A stretch of DNA of 64,000 nucleotides. It comes from JBAVQS01 sp049694275. GTDB lineage: Bacteria > Chloroflexota > Anaerolineae > UBA4142 > SHND01. Location: contig JBAVQS010000198.1 of the NCBI GenBank assembly GCA_049694275.1, positions 1 through 64,000 on the forward strand, in the 5' to 3' direction. The position numbers and the translations under genes were made by a program. The notes under the pieces are model-generated. The model was given only the letters and a program-made list of their open reading frames with translations, had not been told where the DNA came from and searched no databases. Positions 7,192 through 16,151 of the stretch are shown one piece after another (within the stretch, counting starts at the first letter, position 1; every line of letters starts with the position of its first letter).

Positions 7192-9273
7192 ATGATTCCC
7201 CGCTCCGGTTTCCTCAGTCGCGCCTCTCTGCTGCGTGTCGCCGTTGTCGTGGTCGGCGTGGCGTGGCTCTTTGCCGTCCTTTTCAACTATTACACCGTTC
7301 ACAAGCCGTTTGGGCTTGCCAATGCAATCGCGCTTGTCGACGATCTGGCAAATGTGGGTGTGGCAGCGGCGCTTTATCTTTTGGCCGCCGCGCTCGGACG
7401 CCGTATCTTGTCACATATTGATTTCAGGTCGCAGCTTGAGGCGATTGTTTTCCAGACGGGAGTCGGGTTGGGGCTAATCTCCTTTGCGACATTGGCGCTC
7501 GGTCTTGTCGGGTTGCTCAATCGGCTGTTGTTCTGGGGGGTGCTGCTTGTCGCGCTTGTTCTCTTGCGAAATGACCTCCGTACCTTGGGCCGGGACCTAG
7601 CCGCTTACTGGCGCACGGCCCGTGTTTCGGGCGCACGACTCGCGCTTTATGAAAAGGCGTTCGTCTTGTTTGTGCTGGCCCTCTTGGCGTTGGGCCTGAT
7701 TTCCGCGCTCACCCCAACGTTGGCTTGGGATGCGCTTGTCTATCATCTCGTCATTGGAAAGCAGGCGCTGGCGCGCGGCGCGATTGTCTCAATCCCTGAG
7801 AATCCCCCACTCAACTTTCCCGCGCTTGTCGAAATGTTGTACCTTGCGGCTATGGTTCTCAAGGGCGATGGGAGCGCAAGTCTTATCCATTTCGGATTTC
7901 TCCTCCTGATTGCAGGTGGATTGGTAGCATTGTGCATCCGTTTCTTGACAGCCCGAGTGGGCTTGTACGCTGTTATGGTACTTGTCGCAGCCCCCTCATT
8001 TCTTTTGACGGCCACAGGCGCTTATAATGACATGGCGCTGGCTTTTTATGCATTTGCGGCTTTTTTTGCATTGATGAATGCGCGCCAAGACGCTCGGCCT
8101 GGTTGGTATGTGTTGGCAGGCGTGTGCGCTGGTTTTGCCCTGGGTGAGAAATATTTGGGGATCGCTGTACCGGTGGGCCTGGGTGTGCTTGTGCTCTGGA
8201 CGGATCGCCCTTTCTTGAGAAAATCGATCATGGTCTCCGTTGCCGCCGTAATTACTGCTGCACCCTGGTACCTGCGGAACTGGTTGGTTCTTGGAACCCC
8301 TGTTTACCCATTCTTTGCCCAGAATACCTACTGGGATGCCTATCGGGCTTCACAACTCACCCCGCCTGGCGATATGCTCACCCACCCACTTGAATTGCTT
8401 GCCATCCCTTGGAATATGACCGTGATGGGTGTTGACGGGAGCGTTTCCTTTGGCGCGACGATTGGCCCCTTCTTTTTGATGCTAATCCCATTGTCTCTGC
8501 TTGCCTGGCGCCATGGCGACCGCATCGTTTCGAGCGCGCTGGGTTTTTGCCTTGTGCTCTTTGGGGTCTGGGTGGCAGATGTCATTCAATCGCCGATTGC
8601 GCTTCAGTCACGCTATTTCTATATGGCGTTCCCGCTCCTGGCGCTCCTCGCCGCCGTTGCTCTCGACCGGTTGCCGAGTCTTAATCTCCCTCAGTTCTCG
8701 TTCGCTCGCTTTACACGTCTCGCTGTGCTATTGGTTCTCATGTTCACCTTGTGGGAGCAGGTGGTCAATTGGGTGCAACTCAACCCTTTGGGCTATCTTG
8801 TCGGAATCGAATCACGCGATCAGTTTCTCAAGGCGCGGCTGGGGCCGCCGGGTTATTACGATGCCCTGCAATTTGTGAGCAAGCTCCCGGCGGGAAGCAA
8901 GGTGCTCTTTTTGTGGGAGCCGCGTGATTACTATGCCGCTGGAAAAGCGCAGACGCAGAGCGATTGGATTCTGGATGCCTGGGGCCATCTGGTCTATCGC
9001 TACCATGATGTGGATAGTATCTACCAGGCATTGGTCGCACAAGGCTACACCCATATTCTTGTCAATCGCTGGGGATTAGACTTTCAGCTTGTCAGTCAAG
9101 ATCGCGGTTTTTCTTTTGACTTGGCGAGTTCACTGCAAGATTTGACGACCAGGTATGGGGTATTGGTATATGGCAGGCTACCGCTCGTTTTTACAACGGA
9201 TGCCTCTGGCGTGAAGCGGGTAGTGGATGCAGATAAGGAATCGTACGCCATTTATGAACTTGCGCCACCCTGA
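7192..9273 (+). CDS. GT39/ArnT-like membrane glycosyltransferase
   Basis: A 693-residue polytopic protein. TTG at 7180 is an alternative start 12 bp upstream. Two or three extra N-terminal helices precede the GT-C core, where LAWDALVYHLVIGK (around residue 178) provides the external acidic loop. This WDxLxYHL pattern is typical of large uncharacterised GT-C proteins. A later segment, GAYNDMALAFYAFAAFFAL, also resembles the family. The C-terminal ~170 residues after the last helix form a soluble external domain (GSKVLFLWEPRDYY, then YTHILVNRWGLDF), as in many GT-C enzymes. Donor and acceptor cannot be read from the sequence. Confidence 0.7.
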   Translation: MIPRSGFLSRASLLRVAVVVVGVAWLFAVLFNYYTVHKPFGLANAIALVDDLANVGVAAALYLLAAALGRRILSHIDFRSQLEAIVFQTGVGLGLISFATLALGLVGLLNRLLFWGVLLVALVLLRNDLRTLGRDLAAYWRTARVSGARLALYEKAFVLFVLALLALGLISALTPTLAWDALVYHLVIGKQALARGAIVSIPENPPLNFPALVEMLYLAAMVLKGDGSASLIHFGFLLLIAGGLVALCIRFLTARVGLYAVMVLVAAPSFLLTATGAYNDMALAFYAFAAFFALMNARQDARPGWYVLAGVCAGFALGEKYLGIAVPVGLGVLVLWTDRPFLRKSIMVSVAAVITAAPWYLRNWLVLGTPVYPFFAQNTYWDAYRASQLTPPGDMLTHPLELLAIPWNMTVMGVDGSVSFGATIGPFFLMLIPLSLLAWRHGDRIVSSALGFCLVLFGVWVADVIQSPIALQSRYFYMAFPLLALLAAVALDRLPSLNLPQFSFARFTRLAVLLVLMFTLWEQVVNWVQLNPLGYLVGIESRDQFLKARLGPPGYYDALQFVSKLPAGSKVLFLWEPRDYYAAGKAQTQSDWILDAWGHLVYRYHDVDSIYQALVAQGYTHILVNRWGLDFQLVSQDRGFSFDLASSLQDLTTRYGVLVYGRLPLVFTTDASGVKRVVDADKESYAIYELAPP

Positions 9274-9398
9274 GATTTTGTCTCTCGTCCAGTTCATCGA
9301 TTCCAGTGGCGTATTGGTGGTAAAAACTAACGAGCGGAAACATCCCATCCGATATTCCTTGAATTCTGACCCATATCGAGTAATTACCGGGGGAGCAT

Positions 9399-10649
9399 GT
9401 GAACAAAATTACTTGGCGCGAAGTGATTATCCTCACTCTCGTTCTGGTCCTGGTCTATTTCACCCTGGCCTATGCGCTGTATGCCGGGATCACCTCACAC
9501 GTGGCCGGCGCGAATGATTATTTCTCTCGCTGGATGGGCGCCAAGCTCTTGATTGAAAAGGGGATGGATCCCTATTCGGATGCGGTGACCCAACAGATCC
9601 AATTGGGAATGTGGGGGCGAGTTCTCAATCCCGACGAAGACCAGGTGGCCTTTGCCTATCCGCTCTATGTCGTCTTTTTCACCTGGCCGCTGGTCGGGCT
9701 GGCCTATCCGTTGGCGCAGGCGCTGTGGATGACAATGCTGGCCATGCTTATCGGCGGGGCGATGATTGCATTCGGCGCACAGTTCAAATGGCCGCTGACG
9801 CGTTTGGGATTTCCTGCCCTGATCGGATTGACCTTTCTCATCTATCCGACGGTGCGCGGCCTCTTTTCGGGCCAGTATGTCCTCATCACCTGTGCCAGCC
9901 TTGCCATGGGCATTGTCTTAATCTCCCGTCGCCGGGAGGGCTGGGCCGGCGCGGTTTTGGCGCTCGGCATGGTCAAACCGCACATCGCCATTCTTCCCCT
10001 CGCCGTCATTCTCGGCTGGGGCCTGTGGCATCGCCGCTGGCGTTTGCTCGGTGGATTCACGGCGGCCATGGCGGTTATGGGTTGCGGGGCTATGCTTTTA
10101 GTTCCGCAATGGCCGCTTGAATTCATCGCCGCGTTAACGCGTTATTATGGTTATTATCGGGTGCCACCGCCGATTCAGGTCCTCACCGAGATCGTGCTGC
10201 TCGAGCCCTTCGCCGGGATTGCCGCATCTGCACTCAGCCTGATCATGTATGCCTGGCTCGGCTATTGCTTTATCCGTACTGTCCGTAATGGTTGGGACGA
10301 GTTGTTGCCGACGATTCAACTCGCCATGATCGTAACGACGATGGCAATGCTGCGCACCGCCTCCTCGGACCAGACGATTCTCCTGATGTTTTGGATTCCC
10401 TGGATGAGTCACTGGCTCAGTGGGCCGCGTCGCTGGATCGCGCCTGTCATGGCGCTCGTGCTCATCGGCGTGCCCTGGGCTACCTTTTTCTATAATTTGC
10501 ATGGTTCCGATGAGAATATCATTACTACCACCGCGATGGTGACGCTAACACTGGCCGCCTATCTGGTTGTCCATTGGAGCATCTGGCCCCGTGTCGGTCA
10601 GGCCCACCGGCTTGCTCGCACGCCGCCGGTCACCGGCGATGAATCATGA
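9399..10649 (+). CDS. GT87-family (DUF2029) membrane glycosyltransferase, copy 1 of a tandem pair
   Basis: A 416-residue protein starting at GTG 9399, preceded by GGGGGAG at 9389-9395. A possible TTGAAT/TAATTA promoter at 9359-9386 (16-bp spacer) lies in the 125-bp gap upstream, so a new transcript may start here. External loop motifs are GANDYFSRWMGAK and DPYSDAV, then DQVAFAYPLYVVFF, MVKPHIAILPLAV and WHRRWRLLGG. All are shared nearly word for word with the next gene, showing a tandem duplication. Predicted function is polyprenyl-phosphate-sugar-dependent transfer on the outer membrane face. Confidence 0.75.
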   Translation: MNKITWREVIILTLVLVLVYFTLAYALYAGITSHVAGANDYFSRWMGAKLLIEKGMDPYSDAVTQQIQLGMWGRVLNPDEDQVAFAYPLYVVFFTWPLVGLAYPLAQALWMTMLAMLIGGAMIAFGAQFKWPLTRLGFPALIGLTFLIYPTVRGLFSGQYVLITCASLAMGIVLISRRREGWAGAVLALGMVKPHIAILPLAVILGWGLWHRRWRLLGGFTAAMAVMGCGAMLLVPQWPLEFIAALTRYYGYYRVPPPIQVLTEIVLLEPFAGIAASALSLIMYAWLGYCFIRTVRNGWDELLPTIQLAMIVTTMAMLRTASSDQTILLMFWIPWMSHWLSGPRRWIAPVMALVLIGVPWATFFYNLHGSDENIITTTAMVTLTLAAYLVVHWSIWPRVGQAHRLARTPPVTGDES

Positions 10650-11887
10650 AAAAAATAATGATTCGTCAGGCCCTTTTCGTCTCGGCCTTGCTCCTGGTCC
10701 TGTATGTGGTCCTGGCCTACGCTTTCTACGCGGGGGTCGCCTCACGGGCGCCAGGGGCGAACGATTACTATTCCCGTTGGATGGGGGCTAGGGCATTATT
10801 CCTGCGTGGAGCAGACCCCTATTCAGATGCGGTGACGCGCGAGATACAGATGGGGATGTACGGGCGGCTCGCGCGTCCCGACGAGGACCAGGTCGCTTTT
10901 GCCTATCCGCTCTATGCCGCTTTTTTTACGCTCCCGTTGATAACGCTCCCCTATGCCTGGGCCGAGTCATTCTGGATCGCCCTGTTGATGATGCTGGTCG
11001 GTAGCGCCGGCGTTTTCCTGGCGCGCTCTTTTCGCTGGTTGCCCAAACCGTTGGGCCTCCTGGGCCTGCTCGGTTTTATGCTGGCCTTTTATCCGGATCT
11101 GCGCGGCCTGTTTCTCGGCCAATACACCCTCATCTTGTTTGCCAGTTTGGCCGGGGCTCTGATTCTGATCGCGTCCGGGCGGGATGGCTGGGCGGGAATT
11201 GTTCTGGCGGCGAGCAGCGTCAAACCGCATGTGGCCATGCTGGCGGTCATCGTCGTTCTCAGTTGGGGGCTATGGCATCGGCGCTGGCGTTTACTCGGTG
11301 GCTGGGCGGCTGCGATGACCGCGCTCGTGGTTCCTGCACTGATTCTGTTGCCAGCATGGCCGCTCGAGTTTCTCGGGGCGCTGGGGCGCTATCAGAGCTA
11401 TATCACCATTGGCCCGCCCCTGCAGGTCTGGTGTGAGTTGCTCTTGCCGCCCACTCTGTCGGGCCCTGTGACCGGATTGCTGACTGTCATACTTGTGGCC
11501 GTTCTTGTTTATCAGTGGGCGCGAACGGTGCGGCAGGATTGGAATGCCTTTCTTCCAACTGTGGAATTTGCCATGCTCGTGACGACGATGGCGATGGTAC
11601 GAACGGCGACGACCGATCAGACTATGCTGCTCGTCCTCTGGATTCATTGGCTAAGTCGTCTTGTTCAGACGCGCCGGGCTAGATGGGCTGTGTTGATTGC
11701 CCTCGCGGTCGTTGCCGTGCCCTGGATCATCTTTTTGACGACCCTAAACGGGAATCTCGAAGCGCCCGTTGCAACCACGGGTGCGATGACCCTGACCCTG
11801 ATCGGCTATCTGGTTGTACATGCGCGCTCCGGATTCGCCGGTCTCTATGCGGATTTATGCCATCTCAAATTATTCAAGAGCGTCTAA
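10646..11887 (+). CDS. GT87-family (DUF2029) membrane glycosyltransferase, copy 2 of a tandem pair
   Basis: A 413-residue paralogue of the preceding gene, starting in an ATGA overlap with its stop. It repeats the same landmarks: GANDYYSRWMGARAL, DPYSDAVTREIQMGMYGR, PDEDQVAFAYPLYAAFF, VKPHVAML and WHRRWRLLGGW. The length difference between the copies is only three residues. By eye identity is well above half, highest in the external catalytic loop. The pair may add successive identical sugars or have diverged in linkage. The coupled start suggests matched production of the two proteins. Confidence 0.75.
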   Translation: MKKIMIRQALFVSALLLVLYVVLAYAFYAGVASRAPGANDYYSRWMGARALFLRGADPYSDAVTREIQMGMYGRLARPDEDQVAFAYPLYAAFFTLPLITLPYAWAESFWIALLMMLVGSAGVFLARSFRWLPKPLGLLGLLGFMLAFYPDLRGLFLGQYTLILFASLAGALILIASGRDGWAGIVLAASSVKPHVAMLAVIVVLSWGLWHRRWRLLGGWAAAMTALVVPALILLPAWPLEFLGALGRYQSYITIGPPLQVWCELLLPPTLSGPVTGLLTVILVAVLVYQWARTVRQDWNAFLPTVEFAMLVTTMAMVRTATTDQTMLLVLWIHWLSRLVQTRRARWAVLIALAVVAVPWIIFLTTLNGNLEAPVATTGAMTLTLIGYLVVHARSGFAGLYADLCHLKLFKSV

Positions 11888-13071
11888 ACGCCAAGATCCT
11901 GACTGTGCAATCAAGCCAGGATATTCTCAAGCGCTTGCAACGACGTTTATACACAGATCGGTTTCCGCTCGTCCTCTGGGGTGGTCTCCGTATCTTGACT
12001 CTGATCTGGGCGATAATTGCCATCTCTGTTCTGCCGGTTCGCTCTCTGTCATTGGCCGGCGATCCCCCGCGTGTGCCGCCTACAGGCTGGGACATCTTGA
12101 TCGAACCGTGGGCCCGCTGGGATACGCTTTGGTACTTGCGTATTGCAGCACGTGGATACTCTACGACTGATTTGACCGGCGGATTTTTCCCGTTGTATCC
12201 GCTGCTCATTCGTGGCCTCTCCTTTGTAATTCCCAACCCCTTACTCTGCGCGCTGATCATCTCGACCCTTGCAACCCTGGGAGCGGCGCTAGTTTTTTAT
12301 CGGTTGGCGCAAGACTGCCTGGGTGAGATGACGGCGCGGCGAGCTCTGCTCTATTGGCTGTTGTTTCCCACCAGTTTCTATTTCTTGGGAGGATATGCAG
12401 AATCACTCTGTGTCCTGATGACGCTCCTGAGTTTGAGAGCCGCGCGACAGGGGCGGTGGGGTTGGGCCGGATTGGCCGGTGCATTTGCCGCACTAGCGCG
12501 ACCGCCGGGATTTTTGATCCTCGTTCCGCTGGGGATCGAATGGTTGCAAGCGCGCGGCTCCACCTATGAGCGAGTGCGCCGCGCGGCGCCGTTGACGCTC
12601 GTGCCCATTGCACTGGCCCTGTATATGTTGTATTTATACTGGCAGTTTAACGACCCCTTTTTTTGGCTGAACGCTTGGCACAACGTGACGATAATGCCCT
12701 GGGACATGGCTTTCAAGACGCTGCAATTCATATTGGCCGGGGTTGCGCTGCCGAACAACCTGATCGATTTTTCATTTACAGTGCTGGTTCTCGGATTGAC
12801 TGGTATTGGTATACGGCGTATTCCTCTGTCGCTGACTGCCTTTGCATTTGCTCTGATTCTGGTTCAGATGATGGCTTATCCGCCTGGCCTTGGTTTCGTA
12901 GAGACTCCGATGGAAGGATTTGCGCGCCGAGCCGCATTTGTTTTTCCAGCATTCCTGGTACTGGCGCAGGTTTGGCGAGGACGCTTGAAAGAACCCCTGT
13001 GGATTGGAGTTTCGCTAATAATACAGCTTACTTTCATCAGCATTTTCGTTTGTTGGCTCTGGTTGGCCTGA
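11857..13071 (+). CDS. PIG-V-like (GT76) mannosyltransferase family protein
   Basis: A 404-residue polytopic protein. The ATG at 11857 overlaps the previous gene by 31 bp. An in-frame GTG near 11905 is an alternative start. The external loop after the first helix reads PWARWDTLWYLRIAARGYS, the RWDxxWYxxIAxxGY motif of PIG-V-related mannosyltransferases, whose Asp is expected to be catalytic. FFPLYPLLIR, LFPTSFYFLGGYAES and ARPPGFLILVPLG follow in family order. Eukaryotic PIG-V adds the second mannose of GPI anchors, and bacterial relatives are poorly characterised. Here a polyprenyl-phosphate-mannose donor is inferred. Confidence 0.7.
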   Translation: MPSQIIQERLNAKILTVQSSQDILKRLQRRLYTDRFPLVLWGGLRILTLIWAIIAISVLPVRSLSLAGDPPRVPPTGWDILIEPWARWDTLWYLRIAARGYSTTDLTGGFFPLYPLLIRGLSFVIPNPLLCALIISTLATLGAALVFYRLAQDCLGEMTARRALLYWLLFPTSFYFLGGYAESLCVLMTLLSLRAARQGRWGWAGLAGAFAALARPPGFLILVPLGIEWLQARGSTYERVRRAAPLTLVPIALALYMLYLYWQFNDPFFWLNAWHNVTIMPWDMAFKTLQFILAGVALPNNLIDFSFTVLVLGLTGIGIRRIPLSLTAFAFALILVQMMAYPPGLGFVETPMEGFARRAAFVFPAFLVLAQVWRGRLKEPLWIGVSLIIQLTFISIFVCWLWLA

Positions 13072-13082
13072 GGGCGTAATTG

Positions 13083-14480
13083 ATGCCGTCTCAGAATCTT
13101 CGATCACGCCCCAACCCCAAGATCATAACCGCTCTTGGTGAAGCGTGGGCACGGTTGGACCGGTCATGGAAATTCGCGCTCGGGGCGTACCTCGTTGCAC
13201 GAGCGCTCTTGACTGCCTGGTCGCTGGTCATTCTGTTTCTGTTCCCCTTTGTATTAGAGAACCTGACTCTCTTTGGCGCGCCGGTGCTGGCTGTGCTAAA
13301 TGTGTGGACGGGCGACCGCTATGTCTATTCACGCCAGCTCGACAACACGGTCCTCACCTTTCATGTAGGCGTGCCGGGGCAGGTGGTCGATAATCAGACG
13401 GGGAGCGTCTGGGCGCTCCAAAACGGGCACGGCTTATCGGGATCGTACACAGGGCATACACTCGCTCCAGCCACGTTTACCGTGGACGAAGTCTTTCCCT
13501 ATCGAGGTGTGACGCCCGATCCGAATCCGGTGTTGGGCATCTGGGAACGGTTTGACGCGTATTGGTACCTGGCAATCGCTCAGCACGGCTATGGCGCGCT
13601 TTCCGGCGATGTGCATTTTCCGCCGCTCTATCCCGTGCTCATTCACCTCCTGGGGGACTCTTTGGGGGGTGCGCTCTTGATCTCTAATCTGGCGTTGATT
13701 GCGGCGCTTGCATTTTTATACCAACTGGCGCGCGATCTGTTCGGCGAGCCGACGGCGAGGCGAACGACAGTCTATCTCTTGCTCTTCCCCACCGCCTTTT
13801 TCTTTATGAGCGCGTACACCGAGCCCCTCTTTTTGCTGACTGCGCTCCTTGCATTGCGGGCCATGGGGAAACGTTCTTGGCTCTGGGCAGGCTTTTGGAC
13901 CTTTTGTGGAATCTTGATTCGCTTGCAGGGGGTGGCGCTTGTGCTGCCGCTCGTGTATGCGCTGTGGTCTGCACGCCCATTGGACAAGCGAGTAGCGCGC
14001 CTGGTCGCCCTAGTCTTGCCGGGAATTGCGGCGCTTTCGTATCTCGGATTGCGTGCACTGGGCGGGGATGCGGCGATTGTCCCGATTACCGAAACCAGCC
14101 TGTCCGCACGGCTCGCGTTCCCCTGGGATAACTTACTCTATGCGTTTCAGACCCTGGCATCCGGCAAATTCCTGATTGCGGATGTGCTGAACCTGCTCAT
14201 AACGATCCTGTTTGTCGGGGTGCTGGCCGCCGGCTGGCGGAGGCTGCCCCCATTGCTAACGCTTTATACGGTCGCGAGCCTCGTCGTTCTGACCATTCGA
14301 TTGGTCGATACTCAGCCGCTCAATTCCATGTCGCGCTATGTTCTCTCGCTCTTTCCGCTGTTTATGTTGTTGGGTTTGTGGGGGCAGAATCGCTGGGTGC
14401 AGCGTCTTGTCATCTATTCTTCATTCGCGCTTGGCCTGTTTCTCAGCGCACAGTTCTTTCTCTGGGGGTGGGTGGCATGA
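13083..14480 (+). CDS. PIG-V-like (GT76) mannosyltransferase family protein with enlarged first loop
   Basis: A 465-residue relative of the preceding gene. ATG 13083 is chosen over the adjacent TTG 13080. Between the first helix and the catalytic loop lies an insertion of roughly 90 residues (including WTGDRYVYSRQLDN and HGLSGSYTGHTLAP), absent from the three other PIG-V-like proteins here. The catalytic loop IWERFDAYWYLAIAQHGYG has Phe in place of the usual Trp before Asp. LFPTAFFFMSAYTEPLFL and LIRLQGVALVLPLV complete the signature. The insertion is predicted to be external and may contact the acceptor. Confidence 0.7.
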   Translation: MPSQNLRSRPNPKIITALGEAWARLDRSWKFALGAYLVARALLTAWSLVILFLFPFVLENLTLFGAPVLAVLNVWTGDRYVYSRQLDNTVLTFHVGVPGQVVDNQTGSVWALQNGHGLSGSYTGHTLAPATFTVDEVFPYRGVTPDPNPVLGIWERFDAYWYLAIAQHGYGALSGDVHFPPLYPVLIHLLGDSLGGALLISNLALIAALAFLYQLARDLFGEPTARRTTVYLLLFPTAFFFMSAYTEPLFLLTALLALRAMGKRSWLWAGFWTFCGILIRLQGVALVLPLVYALWSARPLDKRVARLVALVLPGIAALSYLGLRALGGDAAIVPITETSLSARLAFPWDNLLYAFQTLASGKFLIADVLNLLITILFVGVLAAGWRRLPPLLTLYTVASLVVLTIRLVDTQPLNSMSRYVLSLFPLFMLLGLWGQNRWVQRLVIYSSFALGLFLSAQFFLWGWVA

Positions 14481-15976
14481 CCCGCTGCCTGAGGCAGGAA
14501 GCAGTTGGCGTTTTGCTGTTAACGCTGGTCGGCGCTTTACTCCGTTTCTGGCAGCTCGGCGCACAAAGTCTGTGGCTGGATGAGTTGTTCAGCGTGATGG
14601 TGGCGCGGCGTGGGTTGGCGGATGTCCTCGTGGGTACCTTGCAGGGCGATACCAACCCGCCTCTCTATAATCTGCTCTTGCATTTCGCCCTGCAATTTGG
14701 GTCGGATGAGACCGCGGCGCGTTTTCTCTCTGCGCTTTTTAGTACGGCGACGATTCCGCTATTCTATCTGTTCGCCCGGCGCTTGTTCGCGTCGCGGCGG
14801 GTGGCAACGGCGGCGGCGCTCTTGTTGGTGGTGAGTCCGTTCCAGATTGCCTATGCGCAGGAAGCGCGGATGTATGCCCAGTTGGCCTTTTTCCAGCTGG
14901 CGGGCGCTTTTTTTCTATTGCGCGCCTGGCACGGGAACAGGCTAAGGGATTGGCTGCTGTTTGCGGTCGCCGAGGCCCTGGCGCTCTATTCCCACAGCCT
15001 GGCGGGGCTGGCGTTGATATCGCTCGACCTGCTCGTATTGATTCATTGGCAAACGCTCAAAGCGCAGTGGCGGAGCGTGGTCGGCGCCCACCTGCTGATA
15101 GGCGTTCTGTTCGCGCCATGGGCCTGGGGATACAGTCAGCAGGCCACCCGTGTGCTGACCGGTTTTTGGAATCCTGCTTCGAATGCCCTTAATTTGGCGC
15201 GGACGGCCTATGTGCTTGTGATGAATAGTGCTCTTCCAACCGTACTTGTACCAATTGGTTTAATGGTTATTTTGTTCTTGTTCGTGCTTGCCGTCTATAC
15301 TGCCGCTCGCCAATTCTTCGTCAAATCATCTGATGTGCATGACCGGTTCGCTTTGCAGTGGGCTTTGAGCTTGACACTTGTACCGCCTCTGATATTGTTC
15401 TTGATCTCTTTTGTTCGACCCGTCTATATTGAGCGGGTGGTTGGCGTTTCGGCGTTAGGTCTGATTTTATTATGGGCTTGGGTTTGGGCTAGAGGACGTT
15501 TGTTCGAGCACATCATGATCGGAGTGATGGCCGTGTTGATTGTGATTGCACTGGGTAACTATTATGCGCATCCCGAATTGCAAAAGCCGCCGATGCGCGA
15601 GGCGGCGCAAAAGCTGGCCGCCGCATGGCAGCCAGGAGATTTGGTTATGCACACCGGTGATTGGGCTGCTTTGGCCTTTGATTACTATTTGCCGAATATT
15701 CCGCAGCATTTTCTGGCTGGCGATCCCGAATATGCCAACCCAACCACCCGTCGCAACTCGGGCCTGGTTGCAGGTCTGGCGCCTGAAGAGGCACCCGCGT
15801 TGCTTGCCAATCATCCCCGGACCTGGCTGGTGGTGGCTCTTTCAAATAGCGCAGAATATCAGCGACAACGGCTGAGCGAATTCAGTGCCCGCTACCCCCA
15901 ACTGCAGCAGATTGAAGTAGAGCGCATTTATCTGTATTTGTTCGATACCGCGGATGGAAATGGCCCGCACAATTGA
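14477..15976 (+). CDS. GT39 (PMT_2-type) membrane glycosyltransferase
   Basis: A 499-residue protein starting in an ATGA overlap with the previous stop. This is the most classical GT39 member: SLWLDELFSV (acidic pair at residues ~35-36) and GDTNPPLYNLLLHF (~57-70) form the first external loop, and AQEARMYAQLAFFQ (~130) is the second conserved motif. About eleven helices are followed by a soluble C-terminal domain of ~130 residues (QPGDLVMHTGDWAALAFDYY). These enzymes use polyprenyl-phosphate-linked sugars. The run of overlapping genes ends here, as the next gene starts 175 bp downstream. Confidence 0.8.
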   Translation: MTRCLRQEAVGVLLLTLVGALLRFWQLGAQSLWLDELFSVMVARRGLADVLVGTLQGDTNPPLYNLLLHFALQFGSDETAARFLSALFSTATIPLFYLFARRLFASRRVATAAALLLVVSPFQIAYAQEARMYAQLAFFQLAGAFFLLRAWHGNRLRDWLLFAVAEALALYSHSLAGLALISLDLLVLIHWQTLKAQWRSVVGAHLLIGVLFAPWAWGYSQQATRVLTGFWNPASNALNLARTAYVLVMNSALPTVLVPIGLMVILFLFVLAVYTAARQFFVKSSDVHDRFALQWALSLTLVPPLILFLISFVRPVYIERVVGVSALGLILLWAWVWARGRLFEHIMIGVMAVLIVIALGNYYAHPELQKPPMREAAQKLAAAWQPGDLVMHTGDWAALAFDYYLPNIPQHFLAGDPEYANPTTRRNSGLVAGLAPEEAPALLANHPRTWLVVALSNSAEYQRQRLSEFSARYPQLQQIEVERIYLYLFDTADGNGPHN

Positions 15977-16151
15977 TGACAGGCACAAAACAGGCGCTGA
16001 AAGATGCAAGTCTGCCATTATGCCGATGACAGATAACCCTTTAGCTTGGGTTTGAAAGTTTGATGGGAACCAATATGTTCTCGGTCGTGTCTGGAGGGTG
16101 TGTTTACCATGGGGCTATTCTTGTTGCCTTTGCCGGAGGATTTTGTGCCCG

